Origin: Caldilineaceae bacterium
GTDB lineage: Bacteria; Chloroflexota; Anaerolineae; Caldilineales; Caldilineaceae
Length of the DNA stretch: 40,401 nt
NCBI GenBank assembly: GCA_026708085.1
Contig: JAPOVP010000023.1
Location: 1-40,401 of the forward strand
Direction: 5' to 3'
Positions 17,015-24,510 of the stretch are shown piece after piece. The notes beneath the pieces were generated by a model, which did no database searches, was not told the origin of the DNA, and saw only the letters and a list, made by a program, of their open reading frames with translations. The number at the start of each line of letters is the position of its first letter. The first letter of the stretch is position 1. A program made the translations under genes and the position numbers.

Positions 17015-17260
17015 ATGTTTCTTGAACGGATGGCAGTGGAAGAGAAATTGCGACGAGAGAGACTGGTTTCAGAAGCCGGGGCGTATCCGGGGCTTCGTTT
17101 GTACCGGCGCGTGCCTCGCTGGCAGGCGCGGCTGTTCTTGGGACTTGGAGGGTGGCTGGTGGCAAGGGGTACTGCTCTCCAGCATCGCTATCGACGGACG
17201 GAGGCCCGGCTGGCGCTGGCCGACTATTCCGGCCATAAGCGGATGGAGACGACACTATGA
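17015..17260 (+). CDS. Small basic protein, first gene of the DUF2089 locus
   Basis: The 81-residue protein is not one I recognise. It is rich in Arg and has one moderately hydrophobic helix (WQARLFLGLGGWLVARGTAL, about residues 35-54), perhaps membrane-associated. ATG 17015 has AAGGAAGG six bases upstream, and its stop overlaps the DUF2089 gene by ATGA, so the two are translationally coupled. Coupling suggests they work together, for example as a regulator and a membrane-side partner; this is inference. Confidence 0.7.
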   Translation: MFLERMAVEEKLRRERLVSEAGAYPGLRLYRRVPRWQARLFLGLGGWLVARGTALQHRYRRTEARLALADYSGHKRMETTL

Positions 17261-17640
17261 ATCCACTACCGACCGCTTGCCCTATCTGCCAAGCCAGCGA
17301 TCTGACCGTTACCGGTTTCTTTTGCCGCGAGTGTGACAGCCGGGTGGAGGGGCGTTTCCTGGTGGAGACGCCTTTTGGCGGTCTGACGAAGGAGCAGATG
17401 GAGTTTGCGGCGACGTTTATTCGCTGTGAGGGGAAGTTCAACCGGATGGAGGAGGAGTTGGGGATGTCGTACCCGACGCTGCGGGGGCGGCTGCACGAGA
17501 TGATCCGGGCGATGGGGTTTGAGCCGGGGCGGGATGAGCCGGCGCCGTTGGCGGAGAAGGCGCGGCGGCAGATCCTGGCGCAGTTGGAGGCGGGCGAGAT
17601 CGACTATGAAGCGGCTATGGAGCAGTTGCAGGGTGGATAG
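17257..17640 (+). CDS. DUF2089-family Zn-ribbon/helix-turn-helix protein with SHOCT-like tail
   Basis: The 127-residue protein has three parts. The first is a zinc ribbon with Cys8, Cys11, Cys23 and Cys26 (CPICQ and CRECD). The second is a helix-turn-helix-like segment (about 48-88, with LTKEQMEFAATFIRCEG and LGMSYPTLRGRLHEMI), which matches the DUF2089 pattern of a small DNA-binding regulator. The third is a C-terminal helical hairpin ILAQLEAGEIDYEAAMEQL (about 106-124). That hairpin has the same shape as segments in the proteins at 17722 and 21823. It probably regulates its own locus, which starts at the promoter at 16938. Its start overlaps the upstream gene by four bases. Confidence 0.82.
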   Translation: MNPLPTACPICQASDLTVTGFFCRECDSRVEGRFLVETPFGGLTKEQMEFAATFIRCEGKFNRMEEELGMSYPTLRGRLHEMIRAMGFEPGRDEPAPLAEKARRQILAQLEAGEIDYEAAMEQLQGG

Positions 17641-17721
17641 AGGATTCTGGCCTCGCCGGCTGGCGGAGTTAGCGGGATGAGATGAGCAGGTCAACGCGAA
17701 CAGATATGCAGGGGGAGCGAA

Positions 17722-19224
17722 ATGAGTGAGCAGATACAGGTGGAGCCGGAATCAACGAGCCCGCGGGTGCGGATCCGTTGCGGAGGAGATTTGCGGGTCG
17801 AGGGTTGGGAGCAGGCGCTGATTGAGGCGACCGTAGAGGAAGGTCAGCCGGTAGTGGAGGCCGGGCCGAATCAGCTCGAAATCGAGGCTGCGTCTTCGTT
17901 GGTGGTGCGGCTGCCGTTTGCAAGCGAAATCGTGGAGAGCGCGGCAGGGGGACAGGTTAGGGTAAGCAACGTGCGGGGCGGGGTGGAAATAGAACGGGTC
18001 GCGGGGGATCTGCTGGTGGAGGAGGCCGGCAGTGTGCGGATCGGGAGCGCGGCGGGCCGGGTGAACGTCGCGAAGGCGGCCGGCGGTGTGGAGGTGACGA
18101 AGCAGGCGATGGGCGATCTGATTGCGGAGCAGATTGGGGGCGAGATCTCGATCGCGGCGGTTATGGGGCGATTGACGCTGCAGAATGTATCCGGCTTACG
18201 GGTAAGGCGGGCGCGTGCGGACGTGGATGTGCTGAATGCGGGCGGAAACGCGGTTGTCGAGAGAGCGGACGGCGCGGTGGAGTTCATCAACGTTGACGGC
18301 GCGGCAGGGATTGGCAGGGCGATGGGCCGGGTCAGCCTGCGCGGGGTGCAGGGCAAGGTGGCCTGCGATCAGGTGAACGGGGAACTGCATCTCGCGGACG
18401 TTGGCGAGGTGGCGGTGAGCCGCGTGATGGGGGACATTACAGCTGAGAGCGTTCGCGGTGCGCTGTCGTGTCGGAAGGCGAACGGGCGGGCAACGCTGCG
18501 AGAAGTGGGCGGATCGGTCTCACTTGGCGGGGTGGGCGGCGACCTGGACGTAGAGGGATGCGGCGGCTCGCTGTCGGCCAAGTGCGGGGGCAGTGTTGCG
18601 CTAGCAGATGTTCGGGGCGACGTGCGTGTGATTGCGGGAGGTGATGTCCGCTGCCGTGTGGCGGAGGCGGAGGGAGGCTCGTTCAAGGCGGTATGCGGCG
18701 GCGGGCTCACTGTTGAAGGCGGGGCAACGATGGTCGCGCGCGGTCCGGGCGTGCATACGTTCCGCGCCGGCGCGGGGAAGAGCAGTTATTCTGTGACGGC
18801 CGGGGGCAGCGTGCATCTGGACTCGGCGGGCATATTGAAGGGTCTTGGCGAAGAAGAAGGAGTAAGAGGGGCACGAGCCGCGGCGCGCGCGCAACGACGG
18901 GCGTCTCGAACGCTGGGGAAGACACTGCGGAGGACGCTGCGGGCGGCGGGCAAGAGGGCGGCTGAGGGAGATTGGGAGGATGCCCGTAGCTGGAGTTTCA
19001 GCTTTGACACGGATTCGCCGTCGTCCGGGGCTGTCGAGCGCGACGAGGAGCCGCTGACGGACTTCGACGATATCGACGTGGACGTGGAGGTAGATGTTGA
19101 GGCGGACGTTGAGCCGGTCTCTGAGGAGGAGCGGATGACGGTACTGCGCATGTTGTCGGAGGGGAAGATCACGGCAGCGGAGGCGGAAGAGCTGTTAGAT
19201 GCGCTGGGCAGACGGGCTTCGTAG
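17722..19224 (+). CDS. Beta-solenoid (DUF4097/YvlB-LiaX-like) protein with C-terminal SHOCT-like hairpin
   Basis: The 500-residue protein has no signal peptide. Residues 1-65 form a beta-rich cap. Residues about 65-375 are built from degenerate beta-strand repeats of about 18-20 residues rich in Gly/Val/Ala (for example GGEISIAAVMGRLTLQNVSG), as in DUF4097 right-handed solenoids. An Arg/Ala-rich segment (about 385-415) and an acidic Asp/Val run (about 447-466) follow. The last 34 residues contain VLRMLSEGKITAAEAEELL, the SHOCT-like helical hairpin found at the N-terminus of YvlB/LiaX-type proteins, here at the C-terminus. LiaX-type proteins act in envelope-stress sensing; a similar role is inferred only. 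ATG 17722 has GGGGGAGCG upstream. Confidence 0.82.
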   Translation: MSEQIQVEPESTSPRVRIRCGGDLRVEGWEQALIEATVEEGQPVVEAGPNQLEIEAASSLVVRLPFASEIVESAAGGQVRVSNVRGGVEIERVAGDLLVEEAGSVRIGSAAGRVNVAKAAGGVEVTKQAMGDLIAEQIGGEISIAAVMGRLTLQNVSGLRVRRARADVDVLNAGGNAVVERADGAVEFINVDGAAGIGRAMGRVSLRGVQGKVACDQVNGELHLADVGEVAVSRVMGDITAESVRGALSCRKANGRATLREVGGSVSLGGVGGDLDVEGCGGSLSAKCGGSVALADVRGDVRVIAGGDVRCRVAEAEGGSFKAVCGGGLTVEGGATMVARGPGVHTFRAGAGKSSYSVTAGGSVHLDSAGILKGLGEEEGVRGARAAARAQRRASRTLGKTLRRTLRAAGKRAAEGDWEDARSWSFSFDTDSPSSGAVERDEEPLTDFDDIDVDVEVDVEADVEPVSEEERMTVLRMLSEGKITAAEAEELLDALGRRAS

Positions 19225-19340
19225 TGTTGGTTCTTTTGCAATTTCGGAAAGCCGCTCAGAATTCAACAGGAACGGAAGGCCTGCAGGCCTGTCGGGTATG
19301 GTTCTCGCTTGAATGTTGGGAGAAACAACAGAATTTGATT

Positions 19341-19370
19341 CGCGAAGGCACGCGAAGGGGCGCGAAGGCC
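19341..19370. repeat. 10-bp tandem repeat, CGCGAAGG type
   Basis: Three consecutive 10-bp units begin CGCGAAGG (followed by CA, GG and CC). A related fragment with a similar flank (GATCCGCGAAGGGGCGCG) lies at 21714-21731, so the two ends of the exporter gene pair each carry one. Confidence 0.65.
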
Positions 19371-19394
19371 ACCAGATGAAGACGGAGGAGGAAG

Positions 19395-19853
19395 ATGGAC
19401 ATAGACAAACAGGATAGCGACAGCCAGCTGCCGGCGCGATTTCCGGCGGCGGTTGCGGTCCGAAGCAGCGGTGGGGTGGTGGAGACGAGTGAAGGCGGTC
19501 AGGCGGGGCTGCCAGAGATTGTGCGGCAGGTCCAGGAGGGCAGCCGACAGCCGAGCAGTACGTTCTGGAGGAGGGTTCTCTTCTTCTGGTTCCGCATCTA
19601 CAAGTACGAATGCCTGGAAAGTGAGAAGTCCAGTGTTTTGGACCTGCGCATTCCGATCCCTCTGCCGCTGATTGGCGCGATATTTCAGCAGAAGTTGAGC
19701 TGGTCACAGGCGTTCCAATTCATAGAGCAAGGCCGCCGTCCGGATGGGATTCCGCCGGAGCGCTTTCTGGAATCGTGCATGCCGCTGGAGTTCCTACGGT
19801 TGTATGAGGGGAAGAACGAAAAGGAAGAGCTGTTGGTGATCGGATTGGACTAA
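19395..19853 (+). CDS. Uncharacterised protein with divergent YvlB-type C-terminal domain
   Basis: The 152-residue protein starts at ATG 19395 with GGAGGAGG three bases upstream. Residues 1-55 are polar and variable. The rest (about 75-152) has VLDLRIPIPLPLIGAIF followed by a helix, then FLRLYEGKNEKEELLVIGLD at the C-terminus. The order IPI-hydrophobic, helical region, LEV-DEDE-type end matches the C-terminal half of the protein at 21823 (VNLTIPIGLVNMGLAVG ... ILEVRDEDELVEIYVE). I read it as a divergent paralogue of that domain without the SHOCT-like part. It is 14 bases ahead of the ABC ATPase gene. Confidence 0.65.
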   Translation: MDIDKQDSDSQLPARFPAAVAVRSSGGVVETSEGGQAGLPEIVRQVQEGSRQPSSTFWRRVLFFWFRIYKYECLESEKSSVLDLRIPIPLPLIGAIFQQKLSWSQAFQFIEQGRRPDGIPPERFLESCMPLEFLRLYEGKNEKEELLVIGLD

Positions 19854-19866
19854 ACTGGAAACTGGT

Positions 19867-20886
19867 ATGAAATCAGCTATTGAAATCGAGTCTTTGAGCA
19901 AGGTTTTCCGCAGCCGGGGCGGCAATGAGGTCGAGGCGGTGAGACGGCTGGAATTGACGGTGGAGCCGGGGCAGGTTTTTGGCTTTCTGGGGTCGAACGG
20001 GGCGGGCAAGACGACGACGCTGAAGATGGCGTGCGGGTTGGTGATGCCGACGACGGGCACGGTGCGGCTCAACGGATATGACGTGGGCAAGCAGCGGGGC
20101 CAGGCGATGCGGCAGATCGGGGCGGTGCTGGAAGGGACGCGCAACGTCTACTGGCGCATGAGCGCGTGGCAGAATTTGCTCTACTTCGGGCGGATCAAGG
20201 GGGTCTCGTCGACCAAGATGCTGAAGGCGAGGGCAGAGCAGCTGTTGCGGGAGCTGGACCTGTGGGAGCGGCGGAAGGACCCTGTTGGCGAGTTCAGCCG
20301 AGGTATGCAGCAGAAGGTGGCGATCGCGGCGGCGCTGATCGCGGACCCGCCGATCGTGCTGCTGGACGAGCCGACGTTGGGTTTGGACGTGCAGGCGTCG
20401 CGCACGGTACAGGAGTGGATTATTCAACTGGCTGAGGAGCGGGGCAAGACGGTTGTGTTGACGACGCACCAGCTGGACATGGCGGAGAGTCTCTGCGACC
20501 GGGTGGCGATCATGAGCCACGGGCGTCTGCTGGCCCACCGTCCCACGGGGGAGCTACTCGACCTTTTCCGGCGGGAGTTTTACCAGCTGCGACTGCAGGG
20601 CATGGTGGAGGCGGAGGGGAGCGGGGCTTTCCCCGGATTCACGGCCAGCCGGGAGAACGGGCACACGGTCCTGGCGGGAGAGGTTGGGGGCGAACTGTCG
20701 GTTTTCGAACTGGTGGAGCGGGCGCGGGCGGCGGGCATGGATTTGATCAGCGTTTCGCCGGCGGAGCCGAACCTGGAGGAGATCTTTGTCGAGCTGATTG
20801 AGCGGGCGGAGGAGACGGGTGGGCAGGACGGTGGATTGGAACTGGAAGCGGGCGGCCGGCCCGCTGGCACTGAAGGCAGAGGGTAA
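19867..20886 (+). CDS. ABC-2-type exporter ATPase
   Basis: The 339-residue ATPase has Walker A GSNGAGKTT (42-50), signature FSRGMQQK, Walker B IVLLDEP and the switch histidine in TTH. The long C-terminal tail (from about 225) is typical of CcmA/DrrA-type exporter ATPases. It pairs with the permease starting five bases after its stop. It lies in the run of genes that starts at the DUF2089 promoter, though a 170-base gap with repeats precedes 19395. The substrate is unknown; a lipid, peptide or antimicrobial is typical of the class. Confidence 0.92.
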   Translation: MKSAIEIESLSKVFRSRGGNEVEAVRRLELTVEPGQVFGFLGSNGAGKTTTLKMACGLVMPTTGTVRLNGYDVGKQRGQAMRQIGAVLEGTRNVYWRMSAWQNLLYFGRIKGVSSTKMLKARAEQLLRELDLWERRKDPVGEFSRGMQQKVAIAAALIADPPIVLLDEPTLGLDVQASRTVQEWIIQLAEERGKTVVLTTHQLDMAESLCDRVAIMSHGRLLAHRPTGELLDLFRREFYQLRLQGMVEAEGSGAFPGFTASRENGHTVLAGEVGGELSVFELVERARAAGMDLISVSPAEPNLEEIFVELIERAEETGGQDGGLELEAGGRPAGTEGRG

Positions 20887-20890
20887 TGCG

Positions 20891-21679
20891 ATGGTGTTGA
20901 CGGGAACGGTACTACTCAATGAGTGCCAGAAGCGGTTGATCATAATGTGGTCGTACCGGTTCAATTTCATGCTTGAGACGTTTATGATGGGGTTTCTTTT
21001 CGTGGGCATCAGCTTCTTTGTGTCGGGCGGCAGGCCGGAGCCGGAGCAGATGGCGCCGGCGCTGTTGGGATACCTGACATGGTTTTTCGCGGCGTTTGCG
21101 ATTTCGGACATGAGTCAGGGGATCCGTGAGGAAACACAGACGGGGACGCTGGAGCAGATGTACATGAGCCCGCTGCCGTCGGGTCTGCTGCTGGCGGGGC
21201 GCTCGGTGGCTTCAATATTCATCAGCAGCGGCATGGTCATTCTGATTGGCGGGATCCTGATGCTGGTGTTGGGGATCCGGATTCCGCTTCGTCCGGAAGG
21301 TGTGCCGGTCTTTGCGCTGACCCTGGTGGGGCTGTATGGGTTCGCATTTTTTCTGGGCGGTGCGACGCTGGTGTTCAAGCAGGTGAATGCGCTGAGCAAC
21401 TTGCTTTCGAATATGCTGTTGTTCCTCAATGGCTCTTTTCTGACGGTGGAACGGATGCCGGGCTGGCTGGAGGCGTTTGCACGCAGCCTGCCGTCAACGC
21501 AGGGGATCGACGTGCTGCGGCGGGTTGTGTTGGACGACCTGTCGCTGGCCAGCGTGTGGCAGGACGGGAGCCTGGTGTGGTTGACGGTGCATACGGCGGT
21601 CTTTCTTTTTGCCGGCTGGGGTGTATTTCTGTGGGGGGAGCGGGTTGCGCGCAAGCGCGGATTGCTGGGGCAGTATTAG
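20891..21679 (+). CDS. ABC-2-type exporter permease
   Basis: The 262-residue membrane protein has about six helices with the ABC-2 pattern. The first helix falls around residues 22-45. The segment EETQTGTLEQMYMSPLPSG is the conserved cytoplasmic coupling region, and helices around LILMLVLGIRIPL and LLSNMLLFLNGSFL follow. ATG 20891 is preferred over an in-frame ATG at 20798 because the upstream stretch would overlap the ATPase gene by 89 bases and is basic rather than membrane-like; CAGAGGG precedes 20891 by about eight bases. Confidence 0.88.
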   Translation: MVLTGTVLLNECQKRLIIMWSYRFNFMLETFMMGFLFVGISFFVSGGRPEPEQMAPALLGYLTWFFAAFAISDMSQGIREETQTGTLEQMYMSPLPSGLLLAGRSVASIFISSGMVILIGGILMLVLGIRIPLRPEGVPVFALTLVGLYGFAFFLGGATLVFKQVNALSNLLSNMLLFLNGSFLTVERMPGWLEAFARSLPSTQGIDVLRRVVLDDLSLASVWQDGSLVWLTVHTAVFLFAGWGVFLWGERVARKRGLLGQY

Positions 21680-21822
21680 GTTACGCTGGCAATTGCGAGA
21701 GACAGAAACGATTGATCCGCGAAGGGGCGCGTAGAACACCGGATGGGGTTCTGAGTTTCTTTGAAGGACTGCGCGGCGGAAGTAGGAAAGGGTGATTGTC
21801 ACAGTTTGGGGAAGAGGTTGAT

Positions 21823-22209
21823 ATGGCAACAGCGGAAGAGCGGCTGCGGGTCCTGAAGATGATTGAGGAAGGAAAGATCAGTGCGCAAGAGGGTGCGCGT
21901 CTTTTGGGGGCGTTAGGGAAGAGCGATGAACAGGCGCGGCGGCAGCGGGGGACTGGGGAGAGCCGCGCGGCCGGCGAAGGGCGCTGGCTGCGACTGCGCG
22001 TATCCGATACGAGGAGCGGCAAGACGCGTGTCAATCTGACGATTCCGATTGGGCTGGTGAACATGGGGCTGGCGGTCGGGGCGCGGTTTGTGCCGGACGT
22101 GGCGGAACTGGACGTTGAGGAGATACGGAATGCCCTGCGGTCGGGACTGAATGGGAAGATACTGGAAGTCAGGGATGAGGACGAGCTGGTAGAGATCTAC
22201 GTGGAGTAG
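21823..22209 (+). CDS. SHOCT-like/YvlB-type small protein
   Basis: The 128-residue protein has an N-terminal helical hairpin VLKMIEEGKISAQEGARLL (about 9-27), a polar linker, and a C-terminal domain VNLTIPIGLVNMGLAVG ... ILEVRDEDELVEIYVE (about 65-128). This is the domain order of the N-terminal SHOCT-like proteins related to YvlB. ATG 21823 is used because GAAGAGG lies five bases upstream; an in-frame TTG at 21796 would add nine residues. It closes the locus that began at 17015, and its hairpin is shared with the proteins at 17257 and 17722. Confidence 0.78.
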   Translation: MATAEERLRVLKMIEEGKISAQEGARLLGALGKSDEQARRQRGTGESRAAGEGRWLRLRVSDTRSGKTRVNLTIPIGLVNMGLAVGARFVPDVAELDVEEIRNALRSGLNGKILEVRDEDELVEIYVE

Positions 22210-22397
22210 GTATGTTTGGGGAGGGAGATGGGGTCTTTTGACGGATCGTAGCCAAATCGTAGGTAAATTGTCCACTATGCCGGTTGCGCGGGAATTGGAA
22301 GTTATGCGGCTTACAGATGGAGGTTCACCAGAGTAATTGTCGGCAGTTTTGGGGGTAATTTGCGAGGTTCTCAGGGACAGGTGCTGGGTTGGTACGG

Positions 22398-22426
22398 TTG
22401 ACAGGAGACGGGCAAGCGCTTATACT
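22398..22426 (+). promoter_or_regulatory. Near-consensus sigma-70-type promoter
   Basis: TTGACA (22398-22403), a 17-base spacer and TATACT (22421-22426) form the best promoter in the window. The start point would be at about 22433, which is the first base of a hairpin arm (AGCCGT). No coding gene starts within 300 bases, so it serves the structured RNA and perhaps the SWIM gene. Confidence 0.8.
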
Positions 22427-22432
22427 GAGCGC

Positions 22433-22661
22433 AGCCGTACCCCCCAAGACGAACGGCTAAGGAAATGGTAAGCAAAACTCTATGCAAAACCCTTCCGTGC
22501 GGTGGATTTACCACTGTTTCGGACACAAAAGAGTTGACACTCAAGGATGAGCGTGAACGCTGACTGTTTTGCGAACTGTAGCAGGAATGCAGGCTGGGTC
22601 AGACTGCCTGCAGAAGCCGTAAACACCTGGACGCCCGACGCGTCCGGGTTTTGTTGTTTTT
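22433..22661 (+). ncRNA. Candidate structured RNA or regulatory leader
   Basis: A promoter at its 5' end and an intrinsic terminator at its 3' end bound a transcript of about 230 bases without a convincing reading frame. Visible hairpins are AGCCGT/ACGGCT (22433-22438 with 22453-22458), CGGTGG/CCACTG (22500-22516), AGCGT/ACGCT (near 22550-22561) and GCAGGC/GCCTGC (near 22589-22612). Two pairings compete. ACGGCT can instead pair with a second AGCCGT at 22615-22620. GTTTTGC (22566-22572) can pair with either of two GCAAAAC copies (22472 and 22484). I recognise no known class (6S, SRP, tmRNA or common riboswitches). The SWIM gene at 22744 lies beyond the terminator, so the RNA could be a free small RNA or an attenuating leader. 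Confidence 0.6.
22626..22661 (+). terminator. Intrinsic terminator of the structured RNA
   Basis: Arms CCTGGACGC (22626-22634) and GCGTCCGGG (22640-22648) form a nine-pair stem (one G-T pair) around CCGAC. TTTTGTTGTTTTT follows. It is a strong Rho-independent terminator. Confidence 0.85.
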
Positions 22662-22743
22662 GGGGGACGTGCATTTAACGGGAACCTGTCTCTGTTCCGT
22701 TTCGTTTCCTTCGTGCCAATCATCTCAGAGAAAGGAATGCAGA

Positions 22744-22995
22744 ATGGACGCGATTGCCAGCCGTATCCTCAAAGCCCGCCAGTACGCAGCCGAGCGAGAC
22801 GAGCGCCTGTGGGTTCACAACCTGCAGGTGAAGATCCAAGGCGAGCACTCTGATCACCGCGTTTCCTATGATCAGGGTTCATGGGATTGTGATTGCGAGG
22901 AGTTTCAGCGCAGAAGCATATGTGCCCATGTAATGGCGATGGAAGAGATTCTCGGTGAGGCGGTTGAACCTGCGATGCTCCCTATTCCGGGGTAG
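22744..22995 (+). CDS. Small SWIM zinc-finger protein
   Basis: The 83-residue protein consists of an N-terminal helical stretch, a short beta segment (LWVHNLQVKIQG) and a SWIM-type zinc finger CDCEEFQRRSICAH with Cys49, Cys51, Cys60 and His62 (CxCx8CxH). SWIM domains bind DNA or protein. As a stand-alone protein its partner is unknown. ATG 22744 follows AGAAAGGAA with good spacing. The gene lies between two strong terminators. No clear promoter is visible after the first one, so expression may depend on read-through from 22398. A bulged hairpin (AACGGGAAC 22677-22685 with GTTCCGTT 22694-22701) lies in its immediate leader. Confidence 0.82.
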   Translation: MDAIASRILKARQYAAERDERLWVHNLQVKIQGEHSDHRVSYDQGSWDCDCEEFQRRSICAHVMAMEEILGEAVEPAMLPIPG

Positions 22996-23030
22996 TGCAG
23001 GCGTGCAGAGTCCAGACAGTTTATATCTTG

Positions 23031-23063
23031 AGTGCCAGGCCGGTTGGCCTGGCACTTTTTTTT
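23031..23063 (+). terminator. Intrinsic terminator after the SWIM gene
   Basis: A perfect 11-bp stem, AGTGCCAGGCC (23031-23041) with GGCCTGGCACT (23046-23056), flanks GGTT. A run of eight T residues (23056-23063) follows. This is the strongest terminator in the window, 36 bases past the stop codon. Confidence 0.92.
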
Positions 23064-23070
23064 GGACAGC

Positions 23071-23104
23071 AGTTTTTAGTTGCTAGTTTTTAGTTTTTAG
23101 TTTT
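23071..23104. repeat. AGTTTTT-type heptad repeat
   Basis: Several copies of AGTTTTT and AGTTGCT lie directly after the terminator. A similar run is at 24289-24318 (AGTTTTT, AGTAGTC). Both look like T-rich relatives of the AGTGGTC heptads. Confidence 0.6.
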
Positions 23105-23247
23105 GGCGGGTGACCTGTTGAGGGGAGAAGTGAGAGAATGATGCCCTCGGGAAAGGCCTGGTGTGAGATTGGATTGGGGAGGGGTGGATTTCAGTGGGGG
23201 TGGGAGGTGTGGAATAATGGCGGGATGGGAAGCGACATGAGGGGTGG

Positions 23248-24270
23248 ATGAAACGTGCGGCGCAGCTGCTGATCGGGGTTCTGATCAGCGTCTTTTTTCT
23301 TTATCTGATTCTGCCGGGCCTGCATCTGCCAGAGGTGTGGCGGGCGATGGGGCAGGCGAACTACTGGTGGATTGTGCCGGGTGTGGCGGTCTACTTGGTG
23401 GGGCTGTGGGCGCGCACGTGGCGGTGGCATTTTATGCTGCGGCATCTGAAGCCGGTCTCGATGGGGAGGCTGTTTCCGGTGGTGTGCATCGGTTATTTCG
23501 GGAACAACGTGTACCCGTTCCGGGCGGGGGAGGTGATGCGGGCGTACGTGCTGTGGCAGCGGGAGGAGATCCCGATCAGCTCCAGCCTGGCGACGGTGAT
23601 CATCGAGCGGGTCTTTGACGGGCTGGTGATGCTGCTGTTCGTTTTCCTGGCGCTGCCGTTTGCGCCGATTCCGGCGGCCTTTCAGCGGTTTGTCGTCTTT
23701 GTCACATTTTTGCTGCTGATCGTGACGGCGCTTTTCATCTGGGTGACGGTGCGGCCACGGCGGATTGCGGCGCTGTACGGCTGGCTGGCCCAACATCTGC
23801 TACCGGCGCGGATCCGCGAGCGGACAGACGGCCTTTTTGAACGGTTCATGGCGGGGCTGGGGAGTCTGCGCAGCGGGCGGGACCTGCTGTTGATTTTTGC
23901 GACGAGCATCGTGGTGTGGCTGATGGAGACGGTCAAGTACTGGTTTGTGATGCATGCGTTTGCGTTCAGCGTCAGTTTTCTGGCGCTGATGTTGATGAAC
24001 GGGGTCGTGAATCTGGCGACGACTCTGCCGTCGGCGCCGGGGTACATCGGTACGTTCGATACGCCGGGGATCGAGACGCTGACGGCGTACGGGATCGATA
24101 CGCAGCTGGCGGCGAGCTATACGCTGACGCTGCACGCGGCGCTGTGGGTGCCGGTGACGCTGCTGGGGGGTTATTATTTCTGGCGGGAGCAGCTGCGTTG
24201 GAGTGATTTCAGGAAGGCGCAGAAGAGGGCTGACCGGGCGGCACAGGGTGAGGCGGCCGTGTTAGAATGA
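23248..24270 (+). CDS. Flippase-like/LPG-synthase-type transmembrane protein
   Basis: The 340-residue membrane protein has about eight helices. It matches the transmembrane family of lysylphosphatidylglycerol synthases and related flippase-like proteins (UPF0104). Landmarks are RTWRWHFMLRHLKPVSMGRL, then PFRAGEVMRAYVLW with the conserved GE and R, then SSSLATVIIERVFDGLVMLL with conserved ER and D, and late GVVNLATTLPSAPGYIGTFD. There is no aminoacyl-transferase domain, so it should move or position a lipid rather than modify it. ATG 23248 has GAGGGG upstream. It stands alone between the SWIM terminator and a repeat region. Confidence 0.88.
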   Translation: MKRAAQLLIGVLISVFFLYLILPGLHLPEVWRAMGQANYWWIVPGVAVYLVGLWARTWRWHFMLRHLKPVSMGRLFPVVCIGYFGNNVYPFRAGEVMRAYVLWQREEIPISSSLATVIIERVFDGLVMLLFVFLALPFAPIPAAFQRFVVFVTFLLLIVTALFIWVTVRPRRIAALYGWLAQHLLPARIRERTDGLFERFMAGLGSLRSGRDLLLIFATSIVVWLMETVKYWFVMHAFAFSVSFLALMLMNGVVNLATTLPSAPGYIGTFDTPGIETLTAYGIDTQLAASYTLTLHAALWVPVTLLGGYYFWREQLRWSDFRKAQKRADRAAQGEAAVLE

Positions 24271-24510
24271 GGGGCGGCGTGAAAAGCAGTTTTTAGTAGT
24301 CAGTTTTTAGTTTTTGGTGAACTGCTTGTGTGCCGGGCTCTTGATGGTCATGGAGGGGTGGGTTGGGGCCGATTTGGACTTGCCGCGCCTGCGCCGGCTC
24401 ACGCCTGGGTACGAGCCACGACGCGGGGTGAGGGGAAGTTCGGTCGCAGCGGGTGGACAAGGTCGTATTGCGCACACACCCGCTGCGGCGGGGGGTTTTA
24501 GGAGAGGGGG
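24271..24510. other. Repeat-rich non-coding stretch
   Basis: This follows the flippase-like gene. It has T-rich heptads at 24289-24318 and a GC-rich palindromic tract around CCCGCTGCGGCGGGGGG (near 24480-24496), and leads into the 55-bp two-hairpin repeat. Short open frames here are low-complexity and on both strands; I see no gene. Confidence 0.55.

Noticed and set aside
16938..17336. Frame overlapping the first two genes of the DUF2089 locus
   Set aside because: It begins inside the promoter and overlaps two coupled genes with good ribosome sites and a zinc-ribbon match.
22465..22679. Two small frames inside the structured RNA (32 codons from 22465; 43 codons from 22547, ending SGFCCFWGTCI)
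   Set aside because: The ribosome-site-like AAGGA is too close to each ATG, and the second frame runs through the terminator. The Cys-rich end is tempting as a RiPP-like peptide, but no modification gene is nearby.
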